From the NCBI GenBank assembly GCA_018657165.1, contig JABHXS010000077.1:1-7644 (forward strand): DNA of 7,644 nt. Reading direction: 5' to 3'. Below are positions 1-7,013 of the stretch, in pieces (the stretch's first letter is position 1; every line of letters begins with the position of its first letter). The DNA comes from Nitrosomonadales bacterium (GTDB lineage Bacteria; Pseudomonadota; Gammaproteobacteria; Burkholderiales; Methylophilaceae). The position numbers were made by a program, and so were the translations under genes. Under the pieces are notes generated by a model. It ran no database searches and was not told the DNA's origin. It saw nothing but the letters and a program-made list of their open reading frames with translations.

Positions 1-668
1 AATTCAACATCCTCATATGAGGTTGCAAAAAAACGATTAAAGTCTGATATTTCTGTTGTAGCTTTTACACGAAATTGTCGGGGGTTTTCTTCGATAATAT
101 TACCTTCTGTTTCATCATAATCAAATTCATCTTCAATATCACCCACAATTTGCTCAAGTACATCTTCTATCGTCACCATGCCTGCAACCCCCCCGTGCTC
201 GTCAACAACAATGGCAATATGATTACGCTGAGTTCTAAATTCTTTAAGTAAAACATTTAACCTTTTAGACTCAGGAATAAATATAGGCGGTCTTAAAATA
301 TCTCTAATTTCAAATTCATGATCTGAAGTAAATTTAAGGAGGTCTTTAGCAAGAAGGATGCCGATTATATTATTAATCCCATCTTCAAAAACAGGAAATC
401 TTGTATGAGCAGTCTCAATGACAAATGGAATAAACTCTTCTGGTTTTTTTGAAATATCAATCGCATCAATTTGTGACCTGGGTCTCATGATATCTCTTGC
501 TTGCATATCTGAAACATTTAGAACGCCTTCAATCATCATCAATGCCTCTGCATCAATCATATTTTTTTCAAAAGCTGACTTAAGAAGGTCTCCTAGTTGC
601 TTTTTATCTCTTGGCTTTAGGAGGAGGTTTCTAAGTTGAGATCCAATTCTTAATCTTTTTCTTTTCAT
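1..668 (-). CDS. corC: CorC/HlyC-type CBS-domain protein, C-terminus cut off by window edge
   Basis: Translating the minus strand from the ATG at 668 gives 222 residues with no stop before base 1, so the C-terminus lies outside the window. E. coli CorC is about 292 residues, so roughly 70 are missing. The start MKRKRLRIGSQL leads into a helical segment and the family signature RDIMRPRSQIDAI (about residues 59-70). A first CBS domain follows (about 65-125; HTRFPVFEDG, IGILLAKDLL), then a second (about 130-190; RNHIAIVVDEHGGVAGMVTI, then EDVLEQIVGDIEDE). The visible end (about 198-222; FRVKATTEISDFNRFF) is the beginning of the CorC_HlyC domain. No membrane segments are seen, so this is the soluble short form. 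The family is linked to magnesium/cobalt efflux, but the molecular role is debated. It sits 8 bases after ybeY, as last visible gene of the miaB operon; lnt often follows. The family call is secure, the ion-transport role less so. Confidence 0.93.
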   Translation of the reverse strand, partial: MKRKRLRIGSQLRNLLLKPRDKKQLGDLLKSAFEKNMIDAEALMMIEGVLNVSDMQARDIMRPRSQIDAIDISKKPEEFIPFVIETAHTRFPVFEDGINNIIGILLAKDLLKFTSDHEFEIRDILRPPIFIPESKRLNVLLKEFRTQRNHIAIVVDEHGGVAGMVTIEDVLEQIVGDIEDEFDYDETEGNIIEENPRQFRVKATTEISDFNRFFATSYEDVE

Positions 669-676
669 AAACTCAA

Positions 677-1123
677 TTATTTGTAATCTCGATATGGGTC
701 ATTAATATTGAATTTGTTTAGTATTTTTTTTTCTTGCATTTCCATTTTATCAGCATCTGCTTTATTTTGATGATCATATCCTAAAAGATGTAAATATCCG
801 TGAATAATTAAATGTGCATAATGATCTAATATCTTTTTACCTTGATCCTTAGCTTCTTTTTTTACAATTGAGTGACATAAGACTAAGTCACCTTCAATCG
901 GGTCCTCTGACATTAGAAAAGATAAAATATTTGTAGCCCCTATTTTATTTCTATATTGTTGATTTAATTCTCGTGACTCATTCAATGTGACAATCCTGAC
1001 TGTAATATCGCTTTCAGGTTTTGCTATCGCACCCAACCATTTTTCACATTGTTTTTTTGATAATTTTTTTCTTTTATGGATGGTATCTTGGATAAATACG
1101 GAAATTGGATTTTTAGATGGCAT
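677..1123 (-). CDS. ybeY: Endoribonuclease YbeY (rRNA maturation factor)
   Basis: This 148-residue protein has the usual family length. Its diagnostic zinc site, H-x3-H-x5-H, appears as HGYLHLLGYDH with H108, H112 and H118. The conserved central segment QQYRNKIGATNILSF (about 55-69) carries the invariant arginine (R58), and EGDLVLC (about 77-83) follows as expected. The family is a single-strand-specific metal-dependent RNase needed for 16S rRNA 3'-end processing and late 70S quality control; it acts in the cytoplasm on ribosomes. The start is the ATG nine bases after the phoH stop; no strong Shine-Dalgarno is visible, so translation may be coupled to phoH. Near the 3' end the coding strand holds a run of nine A (724-732) at lysine codons 132-133, a possible slippage site. 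The neighbours phoH and corC are the classic partners, which supports the assignment. Confidence 0.96.
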   Translation of the reverse strand: MPSKNPISVFIQDTIHKRKKLSKKQCEKWLGAIAKPESDITVRIVTLNESRELNQQYRNKIGATNILSFLMSEDPIEGDLVLCHSIVKKEAKDQGKKILDHYAHLIIHGYLHLLGYDHQNKADADKMEMQEKKILNKFNINDPYRDYK

Positions 1124-1132
1124 TGTTAAATT

Positions 1133-2068
1133 TTAAAGCTTAAATTTCTCATAGGCATTAATAATTTTTTGCACCAATGGGTGACGAACAACGTCTACCG
1201 AAGTAAAAAAGTTGAACTCGATACCTTTAACAGATTTTAGAATTCTTTGTATTTCGATAAGGCCACTCTTTTGTGATTTTGCGAGGTCAATTTGAGTCAC
1301 ATCACCCGTAATAACTGCTTTTGTCCCAAAGCCAATACGTGTGAGAAACATTTTCATTTGTTCGGGTGTTGTATTTTGTGCCTCATCAAGAATTATGAAG
1401 CTTTGGTTGAGTGTCCTACCTCTCATATAGGCTAAGGGGGCGACCTCTAATATACCTTTATCAAACATTTTAGTGACATTATCATAGCCGGCAAGATCAT
1501 ATAATGCATCATATAAGGGCCTTAAGTATGGATCAACTTTTTGTGCAAGGTCACCTGGAAGAAACCCTAAACTTTCACCTGCCTCAACAGCAGGCCTAAC
1601 CAAAACTATTCTTTTTACTTTTTCTTTATTTAGGGCATCAACAGCTGATGCAACTGCTAAATAAGTTTTTCCAGTTCCAGCTGGACCGATACCAAAATTG
1701 ATATCATTTTCTTGAATATTTGTAAGGTAACTAACTTGCATAGGCGTCCGCCCTTGTAAATCAGTTTTTAAAGTATGAAGCTGAGGAGAGGTTTTTTTAT
1801 TATTACCCTCCTTTTGGTTTAGCTCTACAAGACTCAATTGAATATCTTCAGGGGCAATAGTCCTTGTTGCTCTCAAATAGATACTTTCCAATAATTGGGA
1901 TGCAAGTAAAATTTTGCTTTCATCCCCATTTAAGATAAATAAGGAGTTTTTTCGGTTTATCTTTACATCTAAGCCAACGCTTATTTGGGTAATATTTTCA
2001 TCTAGTGGGCCACATAAGTTCGCTAGTTTTTTATTATCTTGAGGCGAAAGATTCAATTCTTTTTTCAT
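1133..2068 (-). CDS. phoH: PhoH-like ATPase (YbeZ type)
   Basis: This 311-residue cytoplasmic P-loop ATPase has an N-terminal KH-like region (about 1-100), then the PhoH domain. Walker A is GPAGTGKT (128-135), Walker B is FIILDEAQN (224-232, with D228 and E229), and the sensor-like strand is TGDVTQIDL (254-262). The conserved arginine in VVRHPLVQ (R295) near the C-terminus may serve as an arginine finger. Other family signatures are VRPAVEAGESLGFLPGDL (about 157-174) and MRGRTL (215-220). In bacteria the YbeZ form is thought to act with YbeY in RNA or ribosome metabolism, probably as an RNA-remodelling NTPase; its exact substrate is unsettled. The gene begins four bases after the miaB stop and is followed nine bases later by ybeY. 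A G-rich stretch in the last miaB codons is the only ribosome-site candidate and sits far from the ATG. The older phosphate-starvation label for phoH should not be applied without evidence. Confidence 0.96.
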   Translation of the reverse strand: MKKELNLSPQDNKKLANLCGPLDENITQISVGLDVKINRKNSLFILNGDESKILLASQLLESIYLRATRTIAPEDIQLSLVELNQKEGNNKKTSPQLHTLKTDLQGRTPMQVSYLTNIQENDINFGIGPAGTGKTYLAVASAVDALNKEKVKRIVLVRPAVEAGESLGFLPGDLAQKVDPYLRPLYDALYDLAGYDNVTKMFDKGILEVAPLAYMRGRTLNQSFIILDEAQNTTPEQMKMFLTRIGFGTKAVITGDVTQIDLAKSQKSGLIEIQRILKSVKGIEFNFFTSVDVVRHPLVQKIINAYEKFKL

Positions 2069-2072
2069 AAGC

Positions 2073-3395
2073 TTAAATTAATTCCCCAACTAGAGTTTTA
2101 CCTAAAATTTTCGTGACTTTTACATTAACAAATTTATTTAACAAATCTTTTGACTGCTTAAACTCGATGATTCTGTTGTTATCTGTTTTTCCTAACAAAA
2201 TACCAGGTTTCTTTTTTGAAAAATGATCGATAAGTACTCTTTGTGTTGTCCCAATCATTTTTTTCGTATATGCCTCTCCTTGTTTGATATTTAAAGATTG
2301 AATCTCATGTAAGCGTTCTAATTTAATTTCATCTATTGTATCGTCTTTAAGATAGGCAGCTGGCGTTCCTGGCCTTTTGCTGTAAATAAAACTAAAGGAG
2401 TAATCAAATTCAAGCTCAGCAAATAATTTTTTTGTTAAATCAAAATCATTAGTTGTTTCAGTCGGAAAGCCAATAATTATATCCGTGGTTAATGAAATAT
2501 TTGGTAATTTTCTTCTAAGTTTTTTTATAATCGACTTATATTCTAACGTTGTATAATTCCTTTTCATTGCCATTAAAACTCTATCAGAGCCGGATTGAAT
2601 CGGTAGGTGAAGGTGATTTGCTAGTTTTTTAATGTTGCCAAAACAATCAATTAGATGATCATTCATTTCATTCGGATGGCTAGTTGTAAAGCGTATTCTT
2701 TTTACCTCTTCAATTTCAGATATGTATTCAATAAGGGATGCAAAGTTTGCAATTTTTCCGTTGCTCATGGCACCCCTGTAACCATTTACATTTTGACCTA
2801 AAAGTATAATTTCCGATGCTCCTTGAAGTGTAAGCTGAATAATTTCCGTGATGATGTCATCCAATGGTCTCGAGATCTCTTCACCTCTTGTATAGGGAAC
2901 GACACAAAAAGAACAATATTTACTACAGCCTTCCATTATTGAAACCATCGCAGATGGGTGTTTGCTTTTTGATGTGGGTAAGTTATCAAACTTTTCAATT
3001 TCAGGGAATGAGATATCTATCTGTGGCTTACCTGTAACCTCTCTTAAATTTATAAGCTCAGGTAGTCGGTGAAGCGTTTGTGGCCCAAAAACAGCGTCCA
3101 CGAAGGGCGCACGTTTAATTATCTCTTTTCCTTCTTGGCTCGCAACACAACCACCAACCGCAATCTGCATATGGGGTCTTGTTTCTTTTAGTTTTCGATA
3201 TCTTCCCAAGTCACTGAAAAGCTTAATTTCTGCTTTTTCTCTGACGGAGCAGGTATTCAATACAATTAAATCAGCATCTTCAGGTGTGTCTGTTTGAGAC
3301 AAGTTATTTTTAGACCCTAAAATATCTTCTATTTTTTCAGAATCATATTCATTCATTTGGCAGCCAAAAGACTTTACAAATACTTTTTTAGACAT
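2073..3395 (-). CDS. miaB: tRNA-2-methylthio-N6-dimethylallyladenosine synthase MiaB
   Basis: This 440-residue radical-SAM methylthiotransferase converts i6A37 to ms2i6A37 in tRNAs that read UNN codons, using two iron-sulfur clusters and S-adenosylmethionine. The N-terminal MTTase domain begins SFGCQMNEYDSEK and offers the three auxiliary-cluster cysteines C12, C49 (NTCSVREKAE) and C83 (VGGCVASQEG). The radical-SAM cluster motif is C157-x3-C161-x2-C164, in EGCSKYCSFCVVPYTRGEE. Downstream are LGQNVNGY (199-206), HLPIQSGSDRVLMAMKRNYT (263-282) and TDIIIGFPTET (304-314). The C-terminal 65 residues or so (from about 376) match the TRAM RNA-binding domain in position. Length equals that of typical MiaB, and QMNEYDSE separates it from the related RimO and MtaB. 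It is the first gene of the operon miaB-phoH-ybeY-corC. A perfect TATAAT on the minus strand lies just upstream. Confidence 0.97.
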   Translation of the reverse strand: MSKKVFVKSFGCQMNEYDSEKIEDILGSKNNLSQTDTPEDADLIVLNTCSVREKAEIKLFSDLGRYRKLKETRPHMQIAVGGCVASQEGKEIIKRAPFVDAVFGPQTLHRLPELINLREVTGKPQIDISFPEIEKFDNLPTSKSKHPSAMVSIMEGCSKYCSFCVVPYTRGEEISRPLDDIITEIIQLTLQGASEIILLGQNVNGYRGAMSNGKIANFASLIEYISEIEEVKRIRFTTSHPNEMNDHLIDCFGNIKKLANHLHLPIQSGSDRVLMAMKRNYTTLEYKSIIKKLRRKLPNISLTTDIIIGFPTETTNDFDLTKKLFAELEFDYSFSFIYSKRPGTPAAYLKDDTIDEIKLERLHEIQSLNIKQGEAYTKKMIGTTQRVLIDHFSKKKPGILLGKTDNNRIIEFKQSKDLLNKFVNVKVTKILGKTLVGELI

Positions 3396-3428
3396 GTTGA
3401 TTTAAAAATATTAAATTTTAGATTTTGA

Positions 3429-3434
3429 ATTATA
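3429..3434 (-). promoter_or_regulatory. Candidate -10 element for the miaB operon
   Basis: The minus strand reads TATAAT exactly here, about 34 bases before the miaB ATG at 3395. That would place the transcription start near 3422 and give a short leader of about 27 bases. No convincing -35 hexamer lies 16 to 18 bases upstream (TTGCAT is only 11 bases away). In DNA this AT-rich a perfect -10 can occur by chance, but its position in the divergent gap is right. Confidence 0.42.
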
Positions 3435-3441
3435 ACTTTTT

Positions 3442-3467
3442 TTGAATGCAAGACCTATGTATATAAC
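3442..3467 (+). promoter_or_regulatory. Candidate promoter of cysG
   Basis: In the miaB/cysG divergent gap the plus strand has TTGAAT (3442-3447) and TATAAC (3462-3467). The hexamers each resemble sigma-70 boxes, but the 14-base spacing is shorter than the usual 17, and a TG lies two bases before the -10-like box. The predicted start near 3474 would give a leader of about 20 bases. I see no riboswitch-like structure; the gap is too short for a cobalamin riboswitch. Confidence 0.25.
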
Positions 3468-3492
3468 ATGTTTAATAGAGTAACATTTCGCT

Positions 3493-4863
3493 ATGGATAA
3501 CTTCCCAATATTCTTAGATATTAAAAATAAACCTGTTTTAGTCATTGGGGGTGGGGGCATTGCTTATAGAAAAATTAAGTTACTTATTAAGTCGAAACCT
3601 AATATCAAAGTGGTGGCTAAAAGTTTTTGTGAAGAAATTTTAGACTTACAAGATAAACATTCAATTGAAATTATACAAAAAGATTTTCATCTTAATGACA
3701 TTGAATATCCCATGATCATCATAGCCGCAACAAATAACAAATCATTAAATAAGCAAATTTCTCAAGAGGGTATGAAGAAAAAAATTCCGGTTAATGTCGT
3801 TGATCAACCATCTTTATGTACTTTTACAATGGGGTCAATTGTCGAAAGAGGGTCATTGGTCGTTTCTATTTCCAGTAGTGGCAAGGCACCTGTATTAGTA
3901 AGGAGCCTGAGAGAAAAAATTGAAATGATTATCCCCGATTATTATAAGGACCTAGTTGATTTGGCAGGGGACTTAAGGGCAAAAGTTAAGAAAGCCATTA
4001 AGATGAGTAACAAAAGAAGAATTTTTTGGGAGCAATTCTTTGATGTTGAAAATATTCAGTCGTTTTTAAAACAAAATAAAACATTAACTAAAAAATTTAA
4101 TGCATTGCTTAAAAGTATGAAAGATAATACGGGGGAAGTTTATTTGGTCGGGGCGGGGCCAGGAGAAAGGGACTTATTGACTATAAGGGCTTTACATTTA
4201 ATGCAAAAATGTGATGTTTGTATTTATGACAATTTAGTCTCTGATGAGGTTATTGAATTGGTACGTCGAGATGCCGACATGATTTTTGCGGGGAAAAAAA
4301 GAGATCAACATACATTCAGCCAAGAGAAAATAAATGACCTAATAGTGAAATATGCCAAACAAGGTAAAAAAGTTTTAAGGCTTAAAGGGGGAGACCCGTT
4401 CATTTTTGGAAGAGGGGGTGAGGAAATAACATCGCTTATGTCGCATAAGATAAATTTCCAGGTTGTCCCTGGCATTTCAGCGGCGAATGGAGTCTCGGCT
4501 TATGCAGGTATACCACTTACACATAGAGATTATGCTCAGAGTTGTTTATTTCTTACCGGTCATTTTAAGGATGGAAAAATTGATTTTGATTGGCCAAAAC
4601 TCATTACTAAGAAGCAAACTCTAGTCATTTATATGGGCTTATTAAGCCTACCTGATTTTATAAAGGCACTTGTTGAGCATGGCCAAAAGAAAATAATGCC
4701 AGTTGCTGTCATAGAGAGTGGAACGACACATGCACAAAGAGTAATTGTTGGTGATATGGGTAATATAACGAATAAGGTTATACGCTCCAAGATTAAATCC
4801 CCCGCGTTGGTAATCATTGGTGAGGTTGTGAAATTAAGAGAGCAGCTTAAATGGTTTAAGTAA
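3493..4863 (+). CDS. cysG: Trifunctional siroheme synthase CysG
   Basis: This 456-residue fusion enzyme makes siroheme from uroporphyrinogen III; E. coli CysG is 457 residues. The N-terminal half (1 to about 205) is the precorrin-2 dehydrogenase/sirohydrochlorin ferrochelatase. It shows the dinucleotide fold motif VLVIGGGGIAYRK (15-27), the catalytic aspartate in VNVVDQP (D104, same number as in Salmonella CysG), and the serine loop SISSSGKAPVLVRSLREKIE (125-144). The C-terminal half (about 214-456) is the uroporphyrinogen-III C-methyltransferase. Its motifs are VYLVGAGPGERDLLT (216-230), YDNLVSDEV (245-253), RLKGGDPFIFGRGGEE (296-311), VVPGISAANG (324-333), LTGH (354-357) and VIYMG (378-382). 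Both modules look intact. The product serves sulfite or nitrite reductase in the cytoplasm, most likely in assimilatory sulfur metabolism; no such reductase is in view. It is transcribed divergently from miaB and ends two bases from the envZ stop. The ATG is preceded only by a weak GAG, 12 bases away. Confidence 0.97.
   Translation: MDNFPIFLDIKNKPVLVIGGGGIAYRKIKLLIKSKPNIKVVAKSFCEEILDLQDKHSIEIIQKDFHLNDIEYPMIIIAATNNKSLNKQISQEGMKKKIPVNVVDQPSLCTFTMGSIVERGSLVVSISSSGKAPVLVRSLREKIEMIIPDYYKDLVDLAGDLRAKVKKAIKMSNKRRIFWEQFFDVENIQSFLKQNKTLTKKFNALLKSMKDNTGEVYLVGAGPGERDLLTIRALHLMQKCDVCIYDNLVSDEVIELVRRDADMIFAGKKRDQHTFSQEKINDLIVKYAKQGKKVLRLKGGDPFIFGRGGEEITSLMSHKINFQVVPGISAANGVSAYAGIPLTHRDYAQSCLFLTGHFKDGKIDFDWPKLITKKQTLVIYMGLLSLPDFIKALVEHGQKKIMPVAVIESGTTHAQRVIVGDMGNITNKVIRSKIKSPALVIIGEVVKLREQLKWFK
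4846..4860. terminator. Small hairpin at the cysG/envZ convergent junction
   Basis: CTTAAA, a three-base loop TGG, and TTTAAG form a perfect six-base inverted repeat over the last codons of cysG. On the plus strand it is followed by TAATTTTAT, a modest T-rich tail; on the minus strand it lies just past the envZ stop. Only one G-C pair supports the stem, so intrinsic termination would be weak. It is the only candidate terminator I can see between these convergent genes. Confidence 0.22.
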
Positions 4864-4865
4864 TT

Positions 4866-6197
4866 TTATGCGCTTATGATAGGTATTGTGATTTTTGCCT
4901 CGAGCCCCTTATTTTTTTTATTTGAAATTAATTCTAATTTACCCTCATGAGCCTTTACAATTCTGTCTGCGATTGATAAGCCTAGCCCACAGCCCCCTTC
5001 ATTTCCTCTGGCTTCATCAAGTCGTTCAAAAGGCTTTAAAAGCCTTGCAAGTTCTTTATCTGGAATTCCAGGCCCATCATCTATAACACTGATTGTGAAA
5101 GACTCCTCTTTGAGGGTTGCCTCAAGCACCACCTTTCCTTTTGCGTAAAAGAATGCATTGTTAATTAAATTATCTAAACATCGTTGAAATGCTAATGGCC
5201 TCAAATCAATGAAGAGTGTTTTCGGTATGTCAGTTTTGATATTTTTCTTTCTTAATGTAAATTTTTGCCCCATTCTTAAATGTTTAATTTGAATGTTTTT
5301 AAGGAATTTTCCTAAATTCACTGGAATTTTAGGCTCATCTTCAAAGCCTCTAGTAAAATCAAGAAACTGATTAAGAATATTATTGATTTCTAAAATATCC
5401 TCCTCCATACTATTTTTAAGCACATGAGAATCCTCTGGAAGCATTTCTGATGCAATTCTTAAGCGTGTCAAAGGTGTTCTAATATCATGAGAAACGCTTG
5501 CAAGTAAAAATTTTCTCTCTTGACTGGCTTTTTTTAAATTATTTAACATTTCATTAAAGGCGGTATTTAAGTCACTGAACTCAGCTAAGTTATCATGAGG
5601 AAGATTTTTTGGAGATAAGCCTTTTCTGACACTTTCAGCAGCTTGAATGAGTCTATTTAAACGCCTATTAATTCTCTCTGTTGTTATGTAAGAGGCAATA
5701 AGCGCTATTAATGCAATAATGGTTCCCCAACCAACCCAATGCCAAGGAAAGGGTCTATCCACAATCGTACGTGGCATTACCACCCAAAATAATTCATTAT
5801 TTAACTCAAAACTGACCCATATACCCTCAACTGAAAAATGATTAATGGCGACAAGTGTTCCAAGCGGAAGTTTTTGGATAATTTTTTGGATAACAAGCTG
5901 TAGGAATGGGTCCTCTGGGATTGGCTCAATTTTTTCAAAGAAATGTGCGGGATATATCCTGACATTCCCCATTGTTGAAAGTTCGTTTAGTAGCTGTATT
6001 CTTTTGTTAGTTGCTGATGCTGCCATTGATGCCTTTGTAAAGTTAACAATGGTTGAAATTTCAAGGGCTAAAGCTTCAGCTCGAGGCTCTCTTTCGTAGA
6101 CATCAAAAATTTTAAGGGATACAAGTTGTGTAGTAATTAATAATATCGCAATTATTAAAGAAAGCCTGGTAAGAAGACTCTTTGGTAAGAATTTCAA
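4866..6197 (-). CDS. envZ: EnvZ-like sensor histidine kinase
   Basis: This 443-residue inner-membrane kinase (E. coli EnvZ is 450) should phosphorylate and dephosphorylate the adjacent OmpR. Transmembrane helix 1 spans about 11-30 and helix 2 about 154-172, enclosing a periplasmic domain of about 120 residues. HAMP follows (about 173-225), then the dimerisation/phosphoacceptor motif SVSHDIRTPLTRLRIASEML with H237. ATP-binding boxes are all present: N box CLDNLINNAFFYA (340-352), G1 DDGPGIP (373-379), F box KPFERLD (388-394) and G2 GCGLGLSIA (402-410). The start is a TTG directly after the ompR TAA. An in-frame stop precedes it and the next ATG (residue 58) would delete helix 1, so TTG is the only sensible choice. 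GGAG in the ompR tail can serve as ribosome site. The family senses osmolarity or acidity through its cytoplasmic core; the actual signal here cannot be read from sequence. Confidence 0.94.
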   Translation of the reverse strand: MKFLPKSLLTRLSLIIAILLITTQLVSLKIFDVYEREPRAEALALEISTIVNFTKASMAASATNKRIQLLNELSTMGNVRIYPAHFFEKIEPIPEDPFLQLVIQKIIQKLPLGTLVAINHFSVEGIWVSFELNNELFWVVMPRTIVDRPFPWHWVGWGTIIALIALIASYITTERINRRLNRLIQAAESVRKGLSPKNLPHDNLAEFSDLNTAFNEMLNNLKKASQERKFLLASVSHDIRTPLTRLRIASEMLPEDSHVLKNSMEEDILEINNILNQFLDFTRGFEDEPKIPVNLGKFLKNIQIKHLRMGQKFTLRKKNIKTDIPKTLFIDLRPLAFQRCLDNLINNAFFYAKGKVVLEATLKEESFTISVIDDGPGIPDKELARLLKPFERLDEARGNEGGCGLGLSIADRIVKAHEGKLELISNKKNKGLEAKITIPIISA

Positions 6198-6911
6198 TTA
6201 CTGAGGTTCTCCATCAGGATCAAAGATATAGCCGTACCCCCATTTTGTTTGGAGGTATTTAGGTTTATTTGGATTATCTTCAATCAACCTTCTAATTCGT
6301 GATATTTGAACATCAATGCTTCTATCAAAGACGTCTAGCTCCTTTCCTTTGGCGAGTTGCATTATTCTATCTCTAGATAGAGGTTGTTTGGCATGATCTG
6401 TAAATACTTTTAACAAATCAAATTCACCCGCTGTAATAGAAATATTTTTTCCTTCATGAGTGAGACTACGATTTTCTATATTAAATTCGAAGGGCCCAAA
6501 ACGAATTACCTGTTTTGGTGAATTAGCTCCCAAAGTCTTTTGCCTTCTTAATATCGCAGTTATCCTGGCAAGTAGCTCTCTTGGGCTAAAGGGTTTTGCT
6601 AGATAATCATCTGCCCCCATTTCAAGCCCAACAATTCGATCAACCTCATCTCCCTTTGCAGTTAACATGATAATCGGCACATTTATATCCTTTGCTCTAT
6701 ATCTTTGGCATAAATTCAACCCAGACTCCTCTGGCATCATTAAATCAAGAATAATTAAATCAATTGAATTGGTATTTACAATTTCATCAAGTGTTGACCC
6801 ACTATCAGCTACAAAAACGTTTAAATTTTGATCTCTGAGATATTTTGCAGTGAGCTCAAGTATTTTTGGGTCATCGTCAACAAGGGCAATGTTTGGTTTA
6901 TTATCAGCCAT
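6198..6911 (-). CDS. ompR: OmpR-family response regulator
   Basis: I place the start at the ATG at 6911, giving 237 residues (E. coli OmpR 239). The frame stays open to an ATG at 6968, but the extra 19 residues (MLNLLLWHIIYININHKIT) have no counterpart in OmpR and lie in promoter-like AT-rich DNA. The receiver domain (about 6-120) has the acidic cluster D12-D14, phosphoacceptor D56 in LIILDLMMPEESGL, T84 and K106. The winged-helix DNA-binding domain (about 135-232) contains TAGEFDLLKVF, PLSRDRIMQLAKGKE and DRSIDVQISRIRRLIE. The C-terminal WGYGYIFDPDG matches the OmpR ending closely, so this is OmpR proper rather than PhoB or CpxR. It is expected to control porins or other envelope genes when phosphorylated by EnvZ. 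Repeated GTTACA elements upstream suggest autoregulation. Neither start has a clear Shine-Dalgarno. Confidence 0.94.
   Translation of the reverse strand: MADNKPNIALVDDDPKILELTAKYLRDQNLNVFVADSGSTLDEIVNTNSIDLIILDLMMPEESGLNLCQRYRAKDINVPIIMLTAKGDEVDRIVGLEMGADDYLAKPFSPRELLARITAILRRQKTLGANSPKQVIRFGPFEFNIENRSLTHEGKNISITAGEFDLLKVFTDHAKQPLSRDRIMQLAKGKELDVFDRSIDVQISRIRRLIEDNPNKPKYLQTKWGYGYIFDPDGEPQ
6209..6212 (-). promoter_or_regulatory. Ribosome binding site deciding the envZ TTG start
   Basis: The minus strand reads GGAG inside the last ompR codons, 11 bases before the TTG at 6197. The spacing is a little long but usable, and the overlap with ompR suggests translational coupling. It is one of the clearer Shine-Dalgarno matches in a window where most starts lack one. 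Confidence 0.45.
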
Positions 6912-6977
6912 AGTAATTTTGTGATTAATATTTATATATATAATATGCCATAAAAGTAAATTCAGCATATTTAAATC

Positions 6978-7013
6978 GTTACAGTTTTGTTACAATTTCA
7001 CCGATAATTGTAA
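6978..7013. promoter_or_regulatory. Candidate OmpR-type operator: GTTACA direct repeat plus inverted repeat
   Basis: GTTACA occurs at 6978-6983 and again at 6989-6994, an exact direct repeat with an 11-base period. Tandem half-sites about one helical turn apart are the usual arrangement for OmpR/PhoB-family binding, and TTAC-type half-sites resemble those known at E. coli porin promoters. The second copy also forms one arm of a perfect inverted repeat: TTACAAT (6990-6996) and ATTGTAA (7007-7013), with a ten-base spacer. So three related half-sites lie between ompR and the divergent EF-hand gene. Binding by OmpR is inference; the repeats themselves are directly visible. Confidence 0.45.

Noticed and set aside
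418..639. Plus-strand 73-codon reading frame
   Set aside because: It lies wholly antisense to corC, whose minus-strand translation matches the CorC family throughout; the plus-strand product resembles nothing.
1133..2068. PhoH as a phosphate-starvation gene
   Set aside because: Location between miaB and ybeY and the N-terminal KH-like region mark it as the YbeZ form; no phosphate-regulon box is seen upstream.
3396..3492. Cobalamin or SAM riboswitch upstream of cysG
   Set aside because: The gap is too short and AT-rich, with no conserved riboswitch cores or extended pairing.
4629..4817. Minus-strand 62-codon reading frame
   Set aside because: It is antisense to the conserved C-terminal methyltransferase part of cysG.
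4895..5086. Plus-strand 63-codon reading frame
   Set aside because: It is antisense to the ATP-binding domain of envZ, which has all its motifs intact.
5845..6099. Plus-strand 84-codon reading frame
   Set aside because: It is antisense to the envZ periplasmic region and has no recognisable features.
6195..6200. ompR-envZ as a single hybrid kinase gene broken by a nonsense mutation
   Set aside because: Each product matches the full length of its separate family, and the GGAG-TTG signal supports independent initiation; a fused OmpR-EnvZ is not the ancestral form.
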